Of a DNA stretch of 64,000 nucleotides, positions 50,864-59,361 are shown one piece after another. How positions within the stretch are numbered: position 1 is the stretch's first letter; the number at the start of each line of letters is the position of its first letter. The translations under genes and the position numbers were made by a program. The DNA comes from Paracidovorax cattleyae. GTDB taxonomy: Bacteria; Pseudomonadota; Gammaproteobacteria; Burkholderiales; Burkholderiaceae_C. The notes under the pieces were generated by a model. That model was not told the DNA's origin and searched no databases. It saw only the letters and a list, made by a program, of their open reading frames with translations. Where the stretch lies: the NCBI RefSeq assembly GCF_900104515.1, contig NZ_FNJL01000001.1, positions 266,616 to 330,615 of the forward strand, read 5' to 3'.

Positions 50864-52070
50864 GCGCGCCGCCCTCGAACCAGCGCCGCACGAGATCGCG
50901 CTCGGCATCCGTCATGCCGGTGGCATTGTTCATCGGCATGAGCTTCTGCACCACTGCCTGCTGGTAGATGGCCTGGGCATGCTGCGCCACGGATTCGGCG
51001 GAATCCAGGCGCAGGTTCTTCATCTGCACCTGCTCGCCGTGGCACATGTAGCAACGCTGTGCCAGCACCGGCTGCAACTGGGCGTAGCCCACGGGCGCAG
51101 CGGCGGCCGGGGACGATGGCGCCGCCGGCACGGCGGGTGCCTGCGACAGCCGCAGCCCGGAGATCGTGCCGACGATGACGGCGCAGCCCACCAGGGCGTA
51201 GGGCAGCGGGTGCGCATTGCGGCCCAGCTTCCAGCCGTGGCGCATCACGAAGAACTGGCGGATGGATGCGCCCGCGAACATCATCAGGATGAGGATCAGC
51301 CAGTTCTGCGGATGGCTCCAGGTGAAGCTGTAGTGGTTGGACAGCATGCAGAACAGCACCGGCAGCGTGAAGTAGGTGTTGTGCACGCTGCGCTGCTTGC
51401 CGCGCTTGCCGTGGATCGGGTCCACCGGCTGGCCGGCCTTCATCTGCGCGATCACCTTGCGCTGGCCCGGGATGATCCAGAAGAACACGTTGGCGCTCAT
51501 GCTGGTGGCGATCATCGCGCCCACCAGCAGGAAGGCCGCGCGGCCCGCGAACCAGTGGCAGGCCAGCCACGAGGCCGCGCACACCAGCACGAAGACCAGC
51601 GCGCCGACGATGGCGTCGCCGTTCTTCCGCTGGCCGAAAACGCGGCAGATCGCGTCGTACAGCAGCCAGAACACGGCCAGGAACGCCAGCGCGACCACGA
51701 CGGCGGTGGCCGGTGCCCAGTCCATGCGCGACTTGTCGATCAGGTAGGTGCTGGCGCTCCAGAGGTAGGACACCGTGAACAGGGCGAAGCCGCTGATCCA
51801 GGTGCTGTAGCTTTCCCAGAAGAACCAGTGCAGATGCCTGGGCAACTGGGGCGGCGCGCCTGCGAACTTGACCGGGTGGTAGAAGCCGCCGCCGTGCACC
51901 GCCCAGAGTTCGCCGCTCACGCCCTGGCGCTGGAGGTGCTCATCGACCGGCCGGGTGAGGCTGGAATCGAGAAAGACGAAATAGAACGACGACCCGACCC
52001 AGGCGATGGCGGTGATGACGTGGACCCAGCGCAGCAGCAGGTTGGCCCAGTCGAGGAGGTAGCTTTCCAT
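50853..52070 (-). CDS. puuD: membrane urate hydroxylase with C-terminal cytochrome c domain
   Basis: 405-residue inner-membrane enzyme that oxidises urate to 5-hydroxyisourate. The N-terminal ~305 residues carry about eight transmembrane helices with conserved WVHVITAIAWVGSSFYF, HPVKFAGAP and SVHNTYFTLPVLFCMLSNHY. An Ala/Pro linker leads to a cytochrome c domain with haem motif CYMCH (340-344) and a probable axial Met in PMNNATGM. Electrons are thus expected to enter the respiratory chain instead of producing peroxide. It lies downstream of xdhC and a conserved upstream element (52237-52248). Confidence 0.95.
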   Translation of the reverse strand: MESYLLDWANLLLRWVHVITAIAWVGSSFYFVFLDSSLTRPVDEHLQRQGVSGELWAVHGGGFYHPVKFAGAPPQLPRHLHWFFWESYSTWISGFALFTVSYLWSASTYLIDKSRMDWAPATAVVVALAFLAVFWLLYDAICRVFGQRKNGDAIVGALVFVLVCAASWLACHWFAGRAAFLLVGAMIATSMSANVFFWIIPGQRKVIAQMKAGQPVDPIHGKRGKQRSVHNTYFTLPVLFCMLSNHYSFTWSHPQNWLILILMMFAGASIRQFFVMRHGWKLGRNAHPLPYALVGCAVIVGTISGLRLSQAPAVPAAPSSPAAAAPVGYAQLQPVLAQRCYMCHGEQVQMKNLRLDSAESVAQHAQAIYQQAVVQKLMPMNNATGMTDAERDLVRRWFEGGAPAR

Positions 52071-52232
52071 GGTGGCTCTCAACTTCGTGCGCGGCCCGTT
52101 GCATCGAAGGCGGCCGCGCGGCAACCTGCTCACCACGGCGGGCGCTCTGAGCAGCGGGAAGGCCGCGCTGGATGCGCCCCCCGCCCCAACGACGGAAAAG
52201 ACGGCATCGCCTTGCACCGCTGCGACCTGTGG

Positions 52233-52260
52233 CCCGAGTGTATGCAGGTTCCGTTCCCGG
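52233..52260 (-). promoter_or_regulatory. conserved element upstream of puuD (shared with hiuH)
   Basis: On the minus strand this reads CCTGCATACACT (52237-52248), identical over 12 bases to the element upstream of hiuH, with matches continuing on both sides (CGGG..A..GGA before, GGGC after). It lies about 170 bases upstream of the puuD ATG. The core TGCATACA recurs upstream of the GntR gene. TACACT could also serve as a -10 box. Confidence 0.55.
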
Positions 52261-52285
52261 CGCGACGGGAGCGGCCCGGATGGCG

Positions 52286-53161
52286 TCATCCGAGCGGCGT
52301 GGGCGGCAGGGTGGCGAGCAACTGGGCCGCCACCGACACCGCGATCACTTCGGGCTCCTTGCCCGCGATGTCCGGCAGGCCGATGGGACAGGTGACGTGC
52401 GCCAGTTCCTGCGCGCCGAAGCCCCGCGCCTGCAGGCGGTGCGAGAAGGTGGCCCACTTGGTGCGGCTGCCGATGAGCCCCAAGAACGGCAGGTCGGCAC
52501 GGGCGCGCTGCCGCGCGAGGCAGGCGGCGACCACGTCGAGATCCTCCGCGTGGCTGAAGCTCATGATGAGCACGCGCGAGCCCGGCGCCAGCCCCGGCAC
52601 GGCTGCATGCACGGGCTCGGAATGCTCGCAATGCGCCCCGCCGGCCTCCGCGTCCGGAGGGAAGACGCCATCGCGGCTGTCGATCCAGGTGAGCTCGAAG
52701 GGCAGCGGCGCCAGCACGCGCGCCAGTGCATGGCCCACGTGCCCCGCGCCGAAGAGCGCGACCGGCGCGCGCGCGGGCGCCAGGCGCGTCGCGAGCGCTG
52801 CGCGGTCCGCCGCCTCCACGCGGGTGAAGCGCAGGTGGACCACGCCACCGCAGCACTGGCCCAGGCTCGGCCCCAGGGCAAACCGCACCACCGGCGGCGC
52901 GGCCGGCCCCGGCGCGTCCAGGCGCGCACGCGCCTCGCGCACGGCATCCCATTCCAGCCGGCCGCCGCCGATGGTGCCCAGCAGCGGCCCGTCGGCGAAC
53001 ACGGCCATCCATGCGCCGCGCTCCCGCGGCACCGATCCCTGGATAGACTCCACCTCGACCAGGCAGGCCGGCCGCGCGGCCAGCCCCTGGATCAAGGCGT
53101 GCAGGGCGGGCGTCAACGCCATGGCGCGCCCCCGCGTTGGGTCATCCAGGGCCCGGCGCAT
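52286..53161 (-). CDS. xdhC: xanthine dehydrogenase accessory protein XdhC
   Basis: 291-residue protein that inserts the sulfurated molybdenum cofactor into XdhB. The N-terminal XdhC part has LVEVESIQGSVPRERGAWMA and GTIGGGRLEW; LGPSLGQCCGG holds the conserved Cys pair. A Rossmann-like domain follows (VALFGAGHVGHALARVL) and the C-terminal FLGLIGSRTKWATF. The start at 53161 has a GGGGAAAGGTGG ribosome site; an internal ATG at 53122 lacks one. It precedes puuD by 215 bases on the same strand. Confidence 0.95.
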   Translation of the reverse strand: MRRALDDPTRGRAMALTPALHALIQGLAARPACLVEVESIQGSVPRERGAWMAVFADGPLLGTIGGGRLEWDAVREARARLDAPGPAAPPVVRFALGPSLGQCCGGVVHLRFTRVEAADRAALATRLAPARAPVALFGAGHVGHALARVLAPLPFELTWIDSRDGVFPPDAEAGGAHCEHSEPVHAAVPGLAPGSRVLIMSFSHAEDLDVVAACLARQRARADLPFLGLIGSRTKWATFSHRLQARGFGAQELAHVTCPIGLPDIAGKEPEVIAVSVAAQLLATLPPTPLG

Positions 53162-53199
53162 GTCCGCCACCTTTCCCCGCGGCCCGCAACGGACCTCCG

Positions 53200-53751
53200 A
53201 TGAAGCCTTCCCTCCCCTCCTCCCACGGCGCGACGGGTGCCGGACGCCACTGGCTGCTGGCCGGCCTGATGGCGGCCGTCGCCTCCCTCGTGGCCGCCTG
53301 CAAGTCGGGACCGGAGACGGCCCCCGCGCCCGACGAAGCCAGCGCCCCCGCCGCTGAGGCATCCGGCGACGTCAAGGGCCCGGAGCCCGCCACGCGCGGC
53401 TCGGCGCGCACCTCGGCCGCGGCCAATCCGCGCGCCTACCGGCAGGACGCCGCCACGCACCTCTACGGCCTGAACCAGGCGCGCATCTACCGGGGCAAGC
53501 TCCCGCCCCTGCTCTACGCCATCGGCACGCTGCAGGTCGATATCGACCGCAACGGGCAGGTCACCCGCCTGTCCTGGATGCGCGCGCCGCGCCATGCGCC
53601 GGAGGTGATCGCGGAAATCGAGCGCACCGTGCGCGCCGCGGCGCCCTACCCCGTGCCCGAGCGGATGGGCCGCGTCACCTACACCGACACCTGGCTGTGG
53701 CACAAGTCGGGCCGGTTCCAGCTCGACACGCTGACCGAGGGCCAGCTCTGA
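53200..53751 (+). CDS. TonB-C-like lipoprotein
   Basis: 183-residue protein. The N-terminus has a hydrophobic segment ending in a lipobox-like LVAACKSG (Cys about 34), then an Ala/Pro/Glu-rich spacer to about residue 75. The C-terminal ~100 residues resemble a TonB C-terminal fold (LQVDIDRNGQVTRLSWMRA, VRAAAPYPVPERMGRVTYTD). TonB itself is not lipidated, so it is more likely a TonB-fold periplasmic lipoprotein. It is divergent from xdhC with starts overlapping regulatory space of only 38 bases. Confidence 0.8.
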   Translation: MKPSLPSSHGATGAGRHWLLAGLMAAVASLVAACKSGPETAPAPDEASAPAAEASGDVKGPEPATRGSARTSAAANPRAYRQDAATHLYGLNQARIYRGKLPPLLYAIGTLQVDIDRNGQVTRLSWMRAPRHAPEVIAEIERTVRAAAPYPVPERMGRVTYTDTWLWHKSGRFQLDTLTEGQL

Positions 53752-53770
53752 CGCCTGCGGGCTCGGCAGT

Positions 53771-54121
53771 TCAGGAGCCACGGTAGGTCGAGTAGCTCCA
53801 GGGGCTGACCAGCAGTGGCACGTGGTAGTGCTGCTCGGCATGGGCCACGCCGAAATCCAGGCTCACGCGGTCGAGGAAGTTGGGCTCGGGCAGCGCCACG
53901 CCGCGTGCGCGGAAGTACGCGCCCACCTCGAACGACAACCGGTAGGTGCCTGTCCGCAGGCTGGCGTTGTCGAAGAGCGGCGCATCGGTGCGGCCGTCCT
54001 GGTTGAGCACCAGTTCCTTGAGCAGCCGGGCCTGGCCGCCTGCGGTGTCGTAGAGCGAAACGGCCATGCCGGCGGCCGGGCAGCCGTGCATGGTGTCGAG
54101 AACGTGCGTGCTGAGGCCCAT
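53771..54121 (-). CDS. hiuH: 5-hydroxyisourate hydrolase
   Basis: 116-residue transthyretin-like enzyme converting 5-hydroxyisourate to OHCU. Family signatures are MGLSTHVLDTMHGCPAAGM at the N-terminus (catalytic His6), GRTDAPL, and the C-terminal YHVPLLVSPWSYSTYRGS ending with the YRGS tetrapeptide diagnostic of the family. It follows PuuD chemically. A conserved element (54150-54161) lies 29 bases upstream of its start. Confidence 0.97.
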   Translation of the reverse strand: MGLSTHVLDTMHGCPAAGMAVSLYDTAGGQARLLKELVLNQDGRTDAPLFDNASLRTGTYRLSFEVGAYFRARGVALPEPNFLDRVSLDFGVAHAEQHYHVPLLVSPWSYSTYRGS

Positions 54122-54149
54122 GGGGCGTCTCCTGGTGTCTGGGTGCCCC

Positions 54150-54161
54150 AGTGTATGCAGG
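54150..54161 (-). promoter_or_regulatory. conserved element upstream of hiuH (shared with puuD)
   Basis: CCTGCATACACT on the minus strand is identical to the element upstream of puuD; 24 of about 28 surrounding bases also match. At 29 bases from the ATG, TACACT is well placed as a -10 box, so it may be promoter, operator or both. The ggt gene reads away from it on the other strand. Confidence 0.6.
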
Positions 54162-54302
54162 CTCCATGCCCGTCCCGCCGCACCGGGGCCGGCTGTAACG
54201 AACCGTGACGTGCGTGGCGGGACGCCCGCTCTACACTGTCCGCCCCTGCCGGCGGCGTTCTGCGCCGGCATGCACTACAACGACAGGAAAGGGCTTCGAC
54301 CG

Positions 54303-56120
54303 ATGACTTCCCCCCGCCTCCAACGCCCCTGGCTGCTCGCTGGAAGCAGCATGCTCGCGCTGCTGGCCATCGCGGGCTGCGCGAACCTCCCAGGCACTGC
54401 CACGGCGCCCGCGGACACCGCGCAGGCCCCGGAAGGTGCTCCCCAGCAGACGCCGGCGGCGCGCGCGGCGGGCCGCGCCTACGACATGGACATGGATGTC
54501 TTCCATCCGGTCGTGGCGCGCAACGGCATGGTGGCCACCGAGCAGGAACTGGCCACCAAGGTGGGGCTGGACATTCTGCGGGCCGGGGGCAACGCGGTCG
54601 ATGCGGCCGTGGGCGTGGGCTTCGCGCTGGCCGTGGTCCTGCCCAACGCCGGCAACCTGGGCGGCGGCGGCTTCATGATGGTGTACGACGCGAAGAGCGG
54701 CAAGAGCGTGGCGCTCGACTTCCGCGAGATCGCACCCCGCAAGGCGAGCCGCGACATGTACCTGGACGAGAAAGGCAACGTGATCGACGGCAAGTCGCTC
54801 TACACGCACTACGCCGTGGGCGTGCCGGGCACGGTGGCGGGCCTGGAGCATGCACTCAAGACCTGGGGCACCCAGCCGCTGTCGAAGGTGATCGCACCCG
54901 CGATCGCACTGGCGGACAAGGGCTTCCCCGTGAGCCTCACGCTGGCCAAGACGCTGGCGCAGGAGCGCGACAACATGGGCCGCTGGCCGGCCACGCGGCA
55001 GATCTTCTGGCGCGGCGACGCGCCCCTGAAGATCGGCGACCGGCTGGTGCAGAAGGACCTCGCCCAGTCCCTGCGGCTCATCTCGCAGCAGGGTGCCAAG
55101 GCGTTCTACCAGGGCCCGATCGCACGGCGCATCGCGGCCGAGATGGCGCCCTATCCCGGTGCCCTGGGCCTGCAGGACCTGCGCGACTACGAGGTGGTGG
55201 AACGCACGCCCGTGCGCGGCACCTACCGCGGCTACGAAGTGGTCACCATGCCCCCGCCCTCGTCGGGCGGCGCGCACCTCGTGCAGATCCTCAACATGCT
55301 CGAGCCGATGCCGCTCGCCCAGTGGGGCCCGGGCAGCGCCCAGACCCTGCACATGATGGCCGAGAGCATGAAGCTGGCCTACGCCGACCGCTCCGAGTAC
55401 CTGGGCGACCCGGATTTCGTGAAGGTCCCGCTCAAGGGCCTGACCTCCAAGGCCTACGCCGCCTCGCTCGCGAAGACCATCGATCCGAACAAGGCGCGCC
55501 CCGCCAGGGACATCAAGCCGGGACAGCCGCAGCCCTACGAGAGCGACCAGACCACGCACTTCTCGGTGGTGGACAAGGCCGGCAACGCGGTGGCGGTGAC
55601 CTATACGCTGAACACCAACTTCGGCAGCGGCATCGTGGCCAAGGGCACGGGCATCCTGCTCAACAACGAGATGGACGACTTCGCCGCCAAGCCCGGCGTG
55701 GCGAATGCCTACGGCCTCGTGGGCGGCGACGCCAACGCGGTGGCCGGCGGCAAGCGGCCGCTTTCGTCCATGAGCCCCACCCTCGTGCTCAAGGACGGCA
55801 AGCCGGTCCTCGTTACCGGCAGCCCGGGCGGCGCGCGCATCATCACCACGGTGCTGCAGACCGTGGTCAACGTGATCGACTTCGGCATGAACCCCGCCGA
55901 GGCCGCGGCCGCACCGCGCATCCACCACCAGTGGACCCCGGACGAGCTGCGCATCGAGAACGGCTTTTCGCCGGACACGCTGGCCATCCTGAAGTCGCGC
56001 GGCCACAACCTGGCACTCAAGCCCTCCATGGGCCGCACGCAGACCATCCAGCGCAAGGACGGCGTGCTGTTCGGCTACTCCGATCCGCGCAATCCGGACG
56101 GTCTCACGCTGGGCTACTGA
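54303..56120 (+). CDS. ggt: gamma-glutamyltransferase
   Basis: 605-residue Ntn-hydrolase that cleaves gamma-glutamyl bonds (glutathione and relatives) in the periplasm. The N-terminal signal has a lipobox-like LLAIAGCANL (Cys about 24). Large-subunit sequence includes GGNAVDAAVGVGFALAVVLP and FREIAPRKAS. Autocleavage is expected before Thr417 in DQ/TTHFSVVD. The small subunit has NTNFGSGI, LNNEMDDF and SPGGARIITTVLQ. Start at 54303 follows AGGAAAGGG at suitable spacing. It is divergent from hiuH; no link to purines is evident. Confidence 0.96.
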   Translation: MTSPRLQRPWLLAGSSMLALLAIAGCANLPGTATAPADTAQAPEGAPQQTPAARAAGRAYDMDMDVFHPVVARNGMVATEQELATKVGLDILRAGGNAVDAAVGVGFALAVVLPNAGNLGGGGFMMVYDAKSGKSVALDFREIAPRKASRDMYLDEKGNVIDGKSLYTHYAVGVPGTVAGLEHALKTWGTQPLSKVIAPAIALADKGFPVSLTLAKTLAQERDNMGRWPATRQIFWRGDAPLKIGDRLVQKDLAQSLRLISQQGAKAFYQGPIARRIAAEMAPYPGALGLQDLRDYEVVERTPVRGTYRGYEVVTMPPPSSGGAHLVQILNMLEPMPLAQWGPGSAQTLHMMAESMKLAYADRSEYLGDPDFVKVPLKGLTSKAYAASLAKTIDPNKARPARDIKPGQPQPYESDQTTHFSVVDKAGNAVAVTYTLNTNFGSGIVAKGTGILLNNEMDDFAAKPGVANAYGLVGGDANAVAGGKRPLSSMSPTLVLKDGKPVLVTGSPGGARIITTVLQTVVNVIDFGMNPAEAAAAPRIHHQWTPDELRIENGFSPDTLAILKSRGHNLALKPSMGRTQTIQRKDGVLFGYSDPRNPDGLTLGY

Positions 56121-56143
56121 CCGCGGCCCGCGCCTACCCGCCG

Positions 56144-57109
56144 TCAGGCCACGGGCCGCATCGGGTGGGCGAGGAAGAAGCGCAGCATTTCCGCGCTGGC
56201 GTCCACGCCGTCCACATCGGTGAAGGTGCCCTGGCCGTCGCCGCCGGACCACGCGTGGCCCGTTCCATGGAGCTCCCACAGCTCCGCGCCGCAGCGGCCC
56301 GTGCCGTCCTCATAGACCGTTCGGGTGAACCTCCGCCCTCCCACCGAGACACCCGCCGTCGTCCGGGGAATCATGGCTTGCAGGGTTTCGCTCTCGTGGG
56401 CTTTCACCGCTGCATCGATCACTGCGCCGGCATTGCCGGGGTGCACGGTCGTGTCGCCATCGCCGTGGAACACGATCGTCGGCACTGCCCGGGTGCGGCC
56501 CGCGCAACCGCCGGGCGCCGGGCTTCCGCTGCGCATCACGGACAGCGCCGACATGGCATCGTTCGCGGCACCTGCCCGCAGGCCGGAATGCACCCCCACG
56601 GCGGCGAAGATGTCGGGGTAGCTGCAAGCCAGGATGTCCGCCATGGCCCCGCCCGCCGACAGCCCCGCCACGAACACGCGGGACCGGTCCATCCGGTACT
56701 CCTGAGCGATCGACTGCGCCAGCGCAGCCAGCACGGCGGGCTCGCCGCCGTCCCGCCCCTGGTGCTGCGGCTTGAACCAGTTCCAGCACCGGTGCGCGTT
56801 GTCCCATTGGGCCTGTTCCGGGTACAGCACCGCCACCCCTGCGTCGCGTGCATGGACATGCATCTGCGTGCCGGCCGCGAAATCGCCGGCATCCTGGGTG
56901 CAGCCGTGGAGCATGACCACCATCGGGCAGGGCTGCGCACCTTCGGCGCGCGGCGGAAGGCACAGCCAGTAGGCGAGCGTGCGGCCCCGGTGCGTGAACT
57001 TGCCGCGTATCCATTGTTCGGGATCCATGCGGTCCGGCCCGGCAGCCGGCAGCGGGGCCGGGAGTGCGCGCCGCATGGATTCGGCGTTGATGGTAGGAAA
57101 TTCAGTCAT
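56144..57109 (-). CDS. PHB depolymerase family esterase
   Basis: 321-residue alpha/beta hydrolase of the esterase_phb (LpqC/PhaZ-like) family. The oxyanion stretch is MVVMLHGCTQDAGDFAAG, the nucleophile Ser151 is in GLSAGGAMA, the acid region follows FHGDGDTTVHP, and the catalytic His is in GTGHAWSGG near the C-terminus. No signal peptide is present, so it should act in the cytoplasm unless exported by another route. Substrate (short polyhydroxyalkanoate oligomers, feruloyl esters or other) cannot be decided. Confidence 0.9.
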   Translation of the reverse strand: MTEFPTINAESMRRALPAPLPAAGPDRMDPEQWIRGKFTHRGRTLAYWLCLPPRAEGAQPCPMVVMLHGCTQDAGDFAAGTQMHVHARDAGVAVLYPEQAQWDNAHRCWNWFKPQHQGRDGGEPAVLAALAQSIAQEYRMDRSRVFVAGLSAGGAMADILACSYPDIFAAVGVHSGLRAGAANDAMSALSVMRSGSPAPGGCAGRTRAVPTIVFHGDGDTTVHPGNAGAVIDAAVKAHESETLQAMIPRTTAGVSVGGRRFTRTVYEDGTGRCGAELWELHGTGHAWSGGDGQGTFTDVDGVDASAEMLRFFLAHPMRPVA

Positions 57110-57225
57110 GCGGGCCCACTATGGACGGCCCGCTCCCGCTGCAGTGCAGCAATTACGCCCGTCCCGGCGTGCTCGCCGTCCTACGCACCTGTCCGCCGCA
57201 GGCGGCATGGCCGCCATGGCCGGCA

Positions 57226-58572
57226 CTACAGCACCAGCAGCGCGCGGAAGTCGTTCACGTTGGTGTGCGTCGGCCCGGTGACCACGAGGTCGCCCAGGGC
57301 GGCGAAGAACCCGTAGGCGTCATTGCGCGCGAGATGGTCGTCCACGCGCAGGCCTGCCCGAGCGGCGCGCGCCAGCGTATCGGGTGCGACGAAGGCCCCG
57401 GCGTTGTCCTCCACTCCGTCGATGCCGTCGGTGTCGGCGGCCAGCGCCCACACCCCCTCCTGCCCCTGCAGCGCACGGGCCAGGCCCAGGCAGAACTCGC
57501 CGGCGCGGCCGCCCCGGCCCCGCGGGGCGCCGGGCGGTCGCTCGCGCACCGTCACCGTGGTCTCGCCGCCCGAGAGGATGGCGCAGGGGCGGGCGAACGG
57601 ACCGCCGTGCCGCGCCACGGACCGGGCGAGTGCGGCATGCACGGCCCCCACGTCCCGCGATTCGCCCTCCATTTCGTCCGAGAGGATATGCACCGGCAGC
57701 CCCGCGGACCGTGCCGCCGCGGCGGCCGCCTCCAGCGACTGCCGCGGCGTGGCGATCAGGTGCACTTCCGGCGCCTGGCCCTCCACGGGCTTGGGCGTTT
57801 CCAGCGAACCGGCCTCCAGCGCCGCACGCACGGCCGGCGGCAGGGCGATGCGGTGGCGGTCGAGGATGCGCAGCGCGTCCGCGCAGGTCGTCGCGTCGGG
57901 CACGGTGGGGCCGCTGGCGATCACCGCCGGATCGTCGCCGGGCACGTCGCTGATCGCGAGCGTCACCACCCGCGCCGGGGCACAGGCGGCTGCCAGCCGG
58001 CCGCCCTTGATGCCGGACAGGTGCTTGCGCACGCAGTTCATCTCGGCGATGCCCGCGCCGCTCTCCAGCAAGGCCCGGTTGATGCGCTGCTTGTCTTCCA
58101 GCGCCAGGCCCTCGGCAGGCAGCGTGAGCAACGCGGAGCCGCCGCCCGAGATCAGGCAGACCACGAGGTCGTCGGCCGTCAGGCCGCGCGCCAGCTCCAG
58201 CATGCGCCGCGCCACCGCCTCGCCCGCGGCGTCGGGCACCGGGTGCGCGGCCTCCGCCACGTCGATGCGCGCCGGCACCCCGCGCGGCCGCGGCGGCACG
58301 TGGCCGTAGCGCGTGACGACCAGCCCGGACAGCGGCGCCCCGGCCGGCCACAGCGCCTCCAGCACGTGCGCCATGGCCCCACCGGCCTTGCCGGCGCCCA
58401 GCACCAGCGTGCGGCCCCGGGGCGGGGGCGGCAGGTACGCGGCCATGCGCTGCAACGGCAGGGCCGCCTGGACGGCCACATCGTAGAGGTGGCGCAGGAA
58501 GCGGACGGGTTCGGTGGCGGGATCGGGTGCGGGCAACGAGGAACCAGCAGACGGCAGGTCGGGGAAGGTCAT
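57226..58572 (-). CDS. gckA: glycerate 2-kinase, MOFRL family
   Basis: 448-residue type-II glycerate kinase producing 2-phosphoglycerate. The N-terminal DUF4147 part has TLVLGAGKAGGAMA, VVTRYGHVPPRP, CLISGGGSALLTLP and MNCVRKHLSGIKGGRLA. The MOFRL part has ILSGGETTVTV and the C-terminal DTDGIDGVEDNAGAF, then THTNVNDFRALL. In purine degradation, glyoxylate from ureidoglycolate can be routed through tartronate semialdehyde to glycerate, so this gene may be the exit of the pathway; glyoxylate carboligase is not in the window. Confidence 0.94.
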   Translation of the reverse strand: MTFPDLPSAGSSLPAPDPATEPVRFLRHLYDVAVQAALPLQRMAAYLPPPPRGRTLVLGAGKAGGAMAHVLEALWPAGAPLSGLVVTRYGHVPPRPRGVPARIDVAEAAHPVPDAAGEAVARRMLELARGLTADDLVVCLISGGGSALLTLPAEGLALEDKQRINRALLESGAGIAEMNCVRKHLSGIKGGRLAAACAPARVVTLAISDVPGDDPAVIASGPTVPDATTCADALRILDRHRIALPPAVRAALEAGSLETPKPVEGQAPEVHLIATPRQSLEAAAAAARSAGLPVHILSDEMEGESRDVGAVHAALARSVARHGGPFARPCAILSGGETTVTVRERPPGAPRGRGGRAGEFCLGLARALQGQEGVWALAADTDGIDGVEDNAGAFVAPDTLARAARAGLRVDDHLARNDAYGFFAALGDLVVTGPTHTNVNDFRALLVL

Positions 58573-58724
58573 GCGCAGATTCTGGCGCAGGCATCCGTGG
58601 CGACACGTCACGGATACATATTGACTCCGGCAACTGCACCAAGGCACCGAGAATTCCCTGCCGCTGGCGGGAGGCTGGCGCGCAGCGGCTTCTGCTGCCC
58701 CCTTTTTCCATTCAAGAGTCTTCA

Positions 58725-59081
58725 ATGACCATTGCACCCTTGGCGTGCCGCCGGGAGGACGGCGGCACGCCGATCCAGATCACCGATGCGGGCACCATGA
58801 GCCACCTGCTGTTCAAGCTGCGGCACCTCATCCACTTCACCACGCAAGCCGGCGCGGCTGGTATCGCCCGCACCGGGATGATTCGTGCCAGCAGTTATGG
58901 CCTCGACGGAATTTTTGGCGCCGGTGTGTACATGGCGCGGATCGGGCGCCCGCTCAACGGTTTCATCGACAAGGTATCGCGGATTCCCATCCACCTTCCC
59001 ACCCCGGCAGGAACCGTGCGCATCGTGCCCTACCTCGTATACGTACGTTGGGGAACGGCAGGAGTGAAGATCGCGCCATGA
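58725..59081 (+). CDS. ART-HYD1-like ADP-ribosyltransferase toxin domain, orphan
   Basis: 118-residue protein whose central part (about 33-105) resembles the Tox-ART-HYD1 domain of bacterial polymorphic toxins: LIHFTT (His37), an AGIARTGMIRAS helix, then GIFGAGVYMARIG (Tyr69). The third catalytic position is not obvious; Asp82 or a later residue might serve. There is no delivery domain (no RHS, PAAR or filamentous-haemagglutinin part) and only a weak AAGAG ribosome site, so it may be a detached toxin tip. Its stop overlaps the start of a tiny membrane protein (ATGA at 59078), the usual toxin-immunity arrangement. Confidence 0.68.
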   Translation: MTIAPLACRREDGGTPIQITDAGTMSHLLFKLRHLIHFTTQAGAAGIARTGMIRASSYGLDGIFGAGVYMARIGRPLNGFIDKVSRIPIHLPTPAGTVRIVPYLVYVRWGTAGVKIAP

Positions 59082-59266
59082 ACACACTGCCGCCATCCCG
59101 CATTCTCCGAAGAGCATGCGTCCTGTTCGCCTGGGGCTGCTGGGCATTTGCCTGGTGGAAGTCCATCTGGTGGCTGGTGCCTGTTTCCTTCATTCCCTAT
59201 CTCCTGTGCAACCGCTATGGATACCTGCTGGATAGAAACCGCCCCGAGGACCGCGGCGAGCCTTGA
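59078..59266 (+). CDS. tiny membrane protein, candidate immunity partner
   Basis: 62-residue protein starting MNTLPPSRILRRACVLFAWG. It has two short Trp-rich hydrophobic stretches (about 12-27 and 30-45) that probably form a hairpin in the inner membrane, then an acidic/basic tail. Translationally coupled to the ART-like gene. No family is recognised. Size, membrane nature and coupling fit an immunity protein; alternatives are a holin-like or chance product. Confidence 0.62.
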   Translation: MNTLPPSRILRRACVLFAWGCWAFAWWKSIWWLVPVSFIPYLLCNRYGYLLDRNRPEDRGEP

Positions 59267-59317
59267 GCAGTAATCCGCACCCCCTGGTGCGGGAATGCCT
59301 TGGAACGCGCCCCGAAC

Positions 59318-59341
59318 TTGGTGCACAAAAATTGCATACAA
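59318..59341 (+). promoter_or_regulatory. putative GntR operators
   Basis: Two TTG...CAA palindrome-like sites lie in tandem 20 bases upstream of the GntR start: TTGGTGCACAA (59318-59328) and TTGCATACAA (59332-59341), each followed by an A run. FCD-type GntR regulators commonly bind TTGTATACAA-like sites. The second contains the TGCATACA core found upstream of puuD and hiuH. Confidence 0.5.
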
Positions 59342-59361
59342 AAATCCGGTCCGCCGCTATC

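Noticed and set aside
56123..56159. GCGGCCCG/CGGGCCGC repeat between convergent ggt and esterase genes as a terminator
   Set aside because: The arms are separated by 21 bases and there is no U tract, so in 70% GC DNA it may be chance.
59263..59361. An upstream start giving the GntR regulator an extra 33 residues
   Set aside because: The extension has no HTH-like sequence and would place two palindromic operator-like sites inside the coding region.
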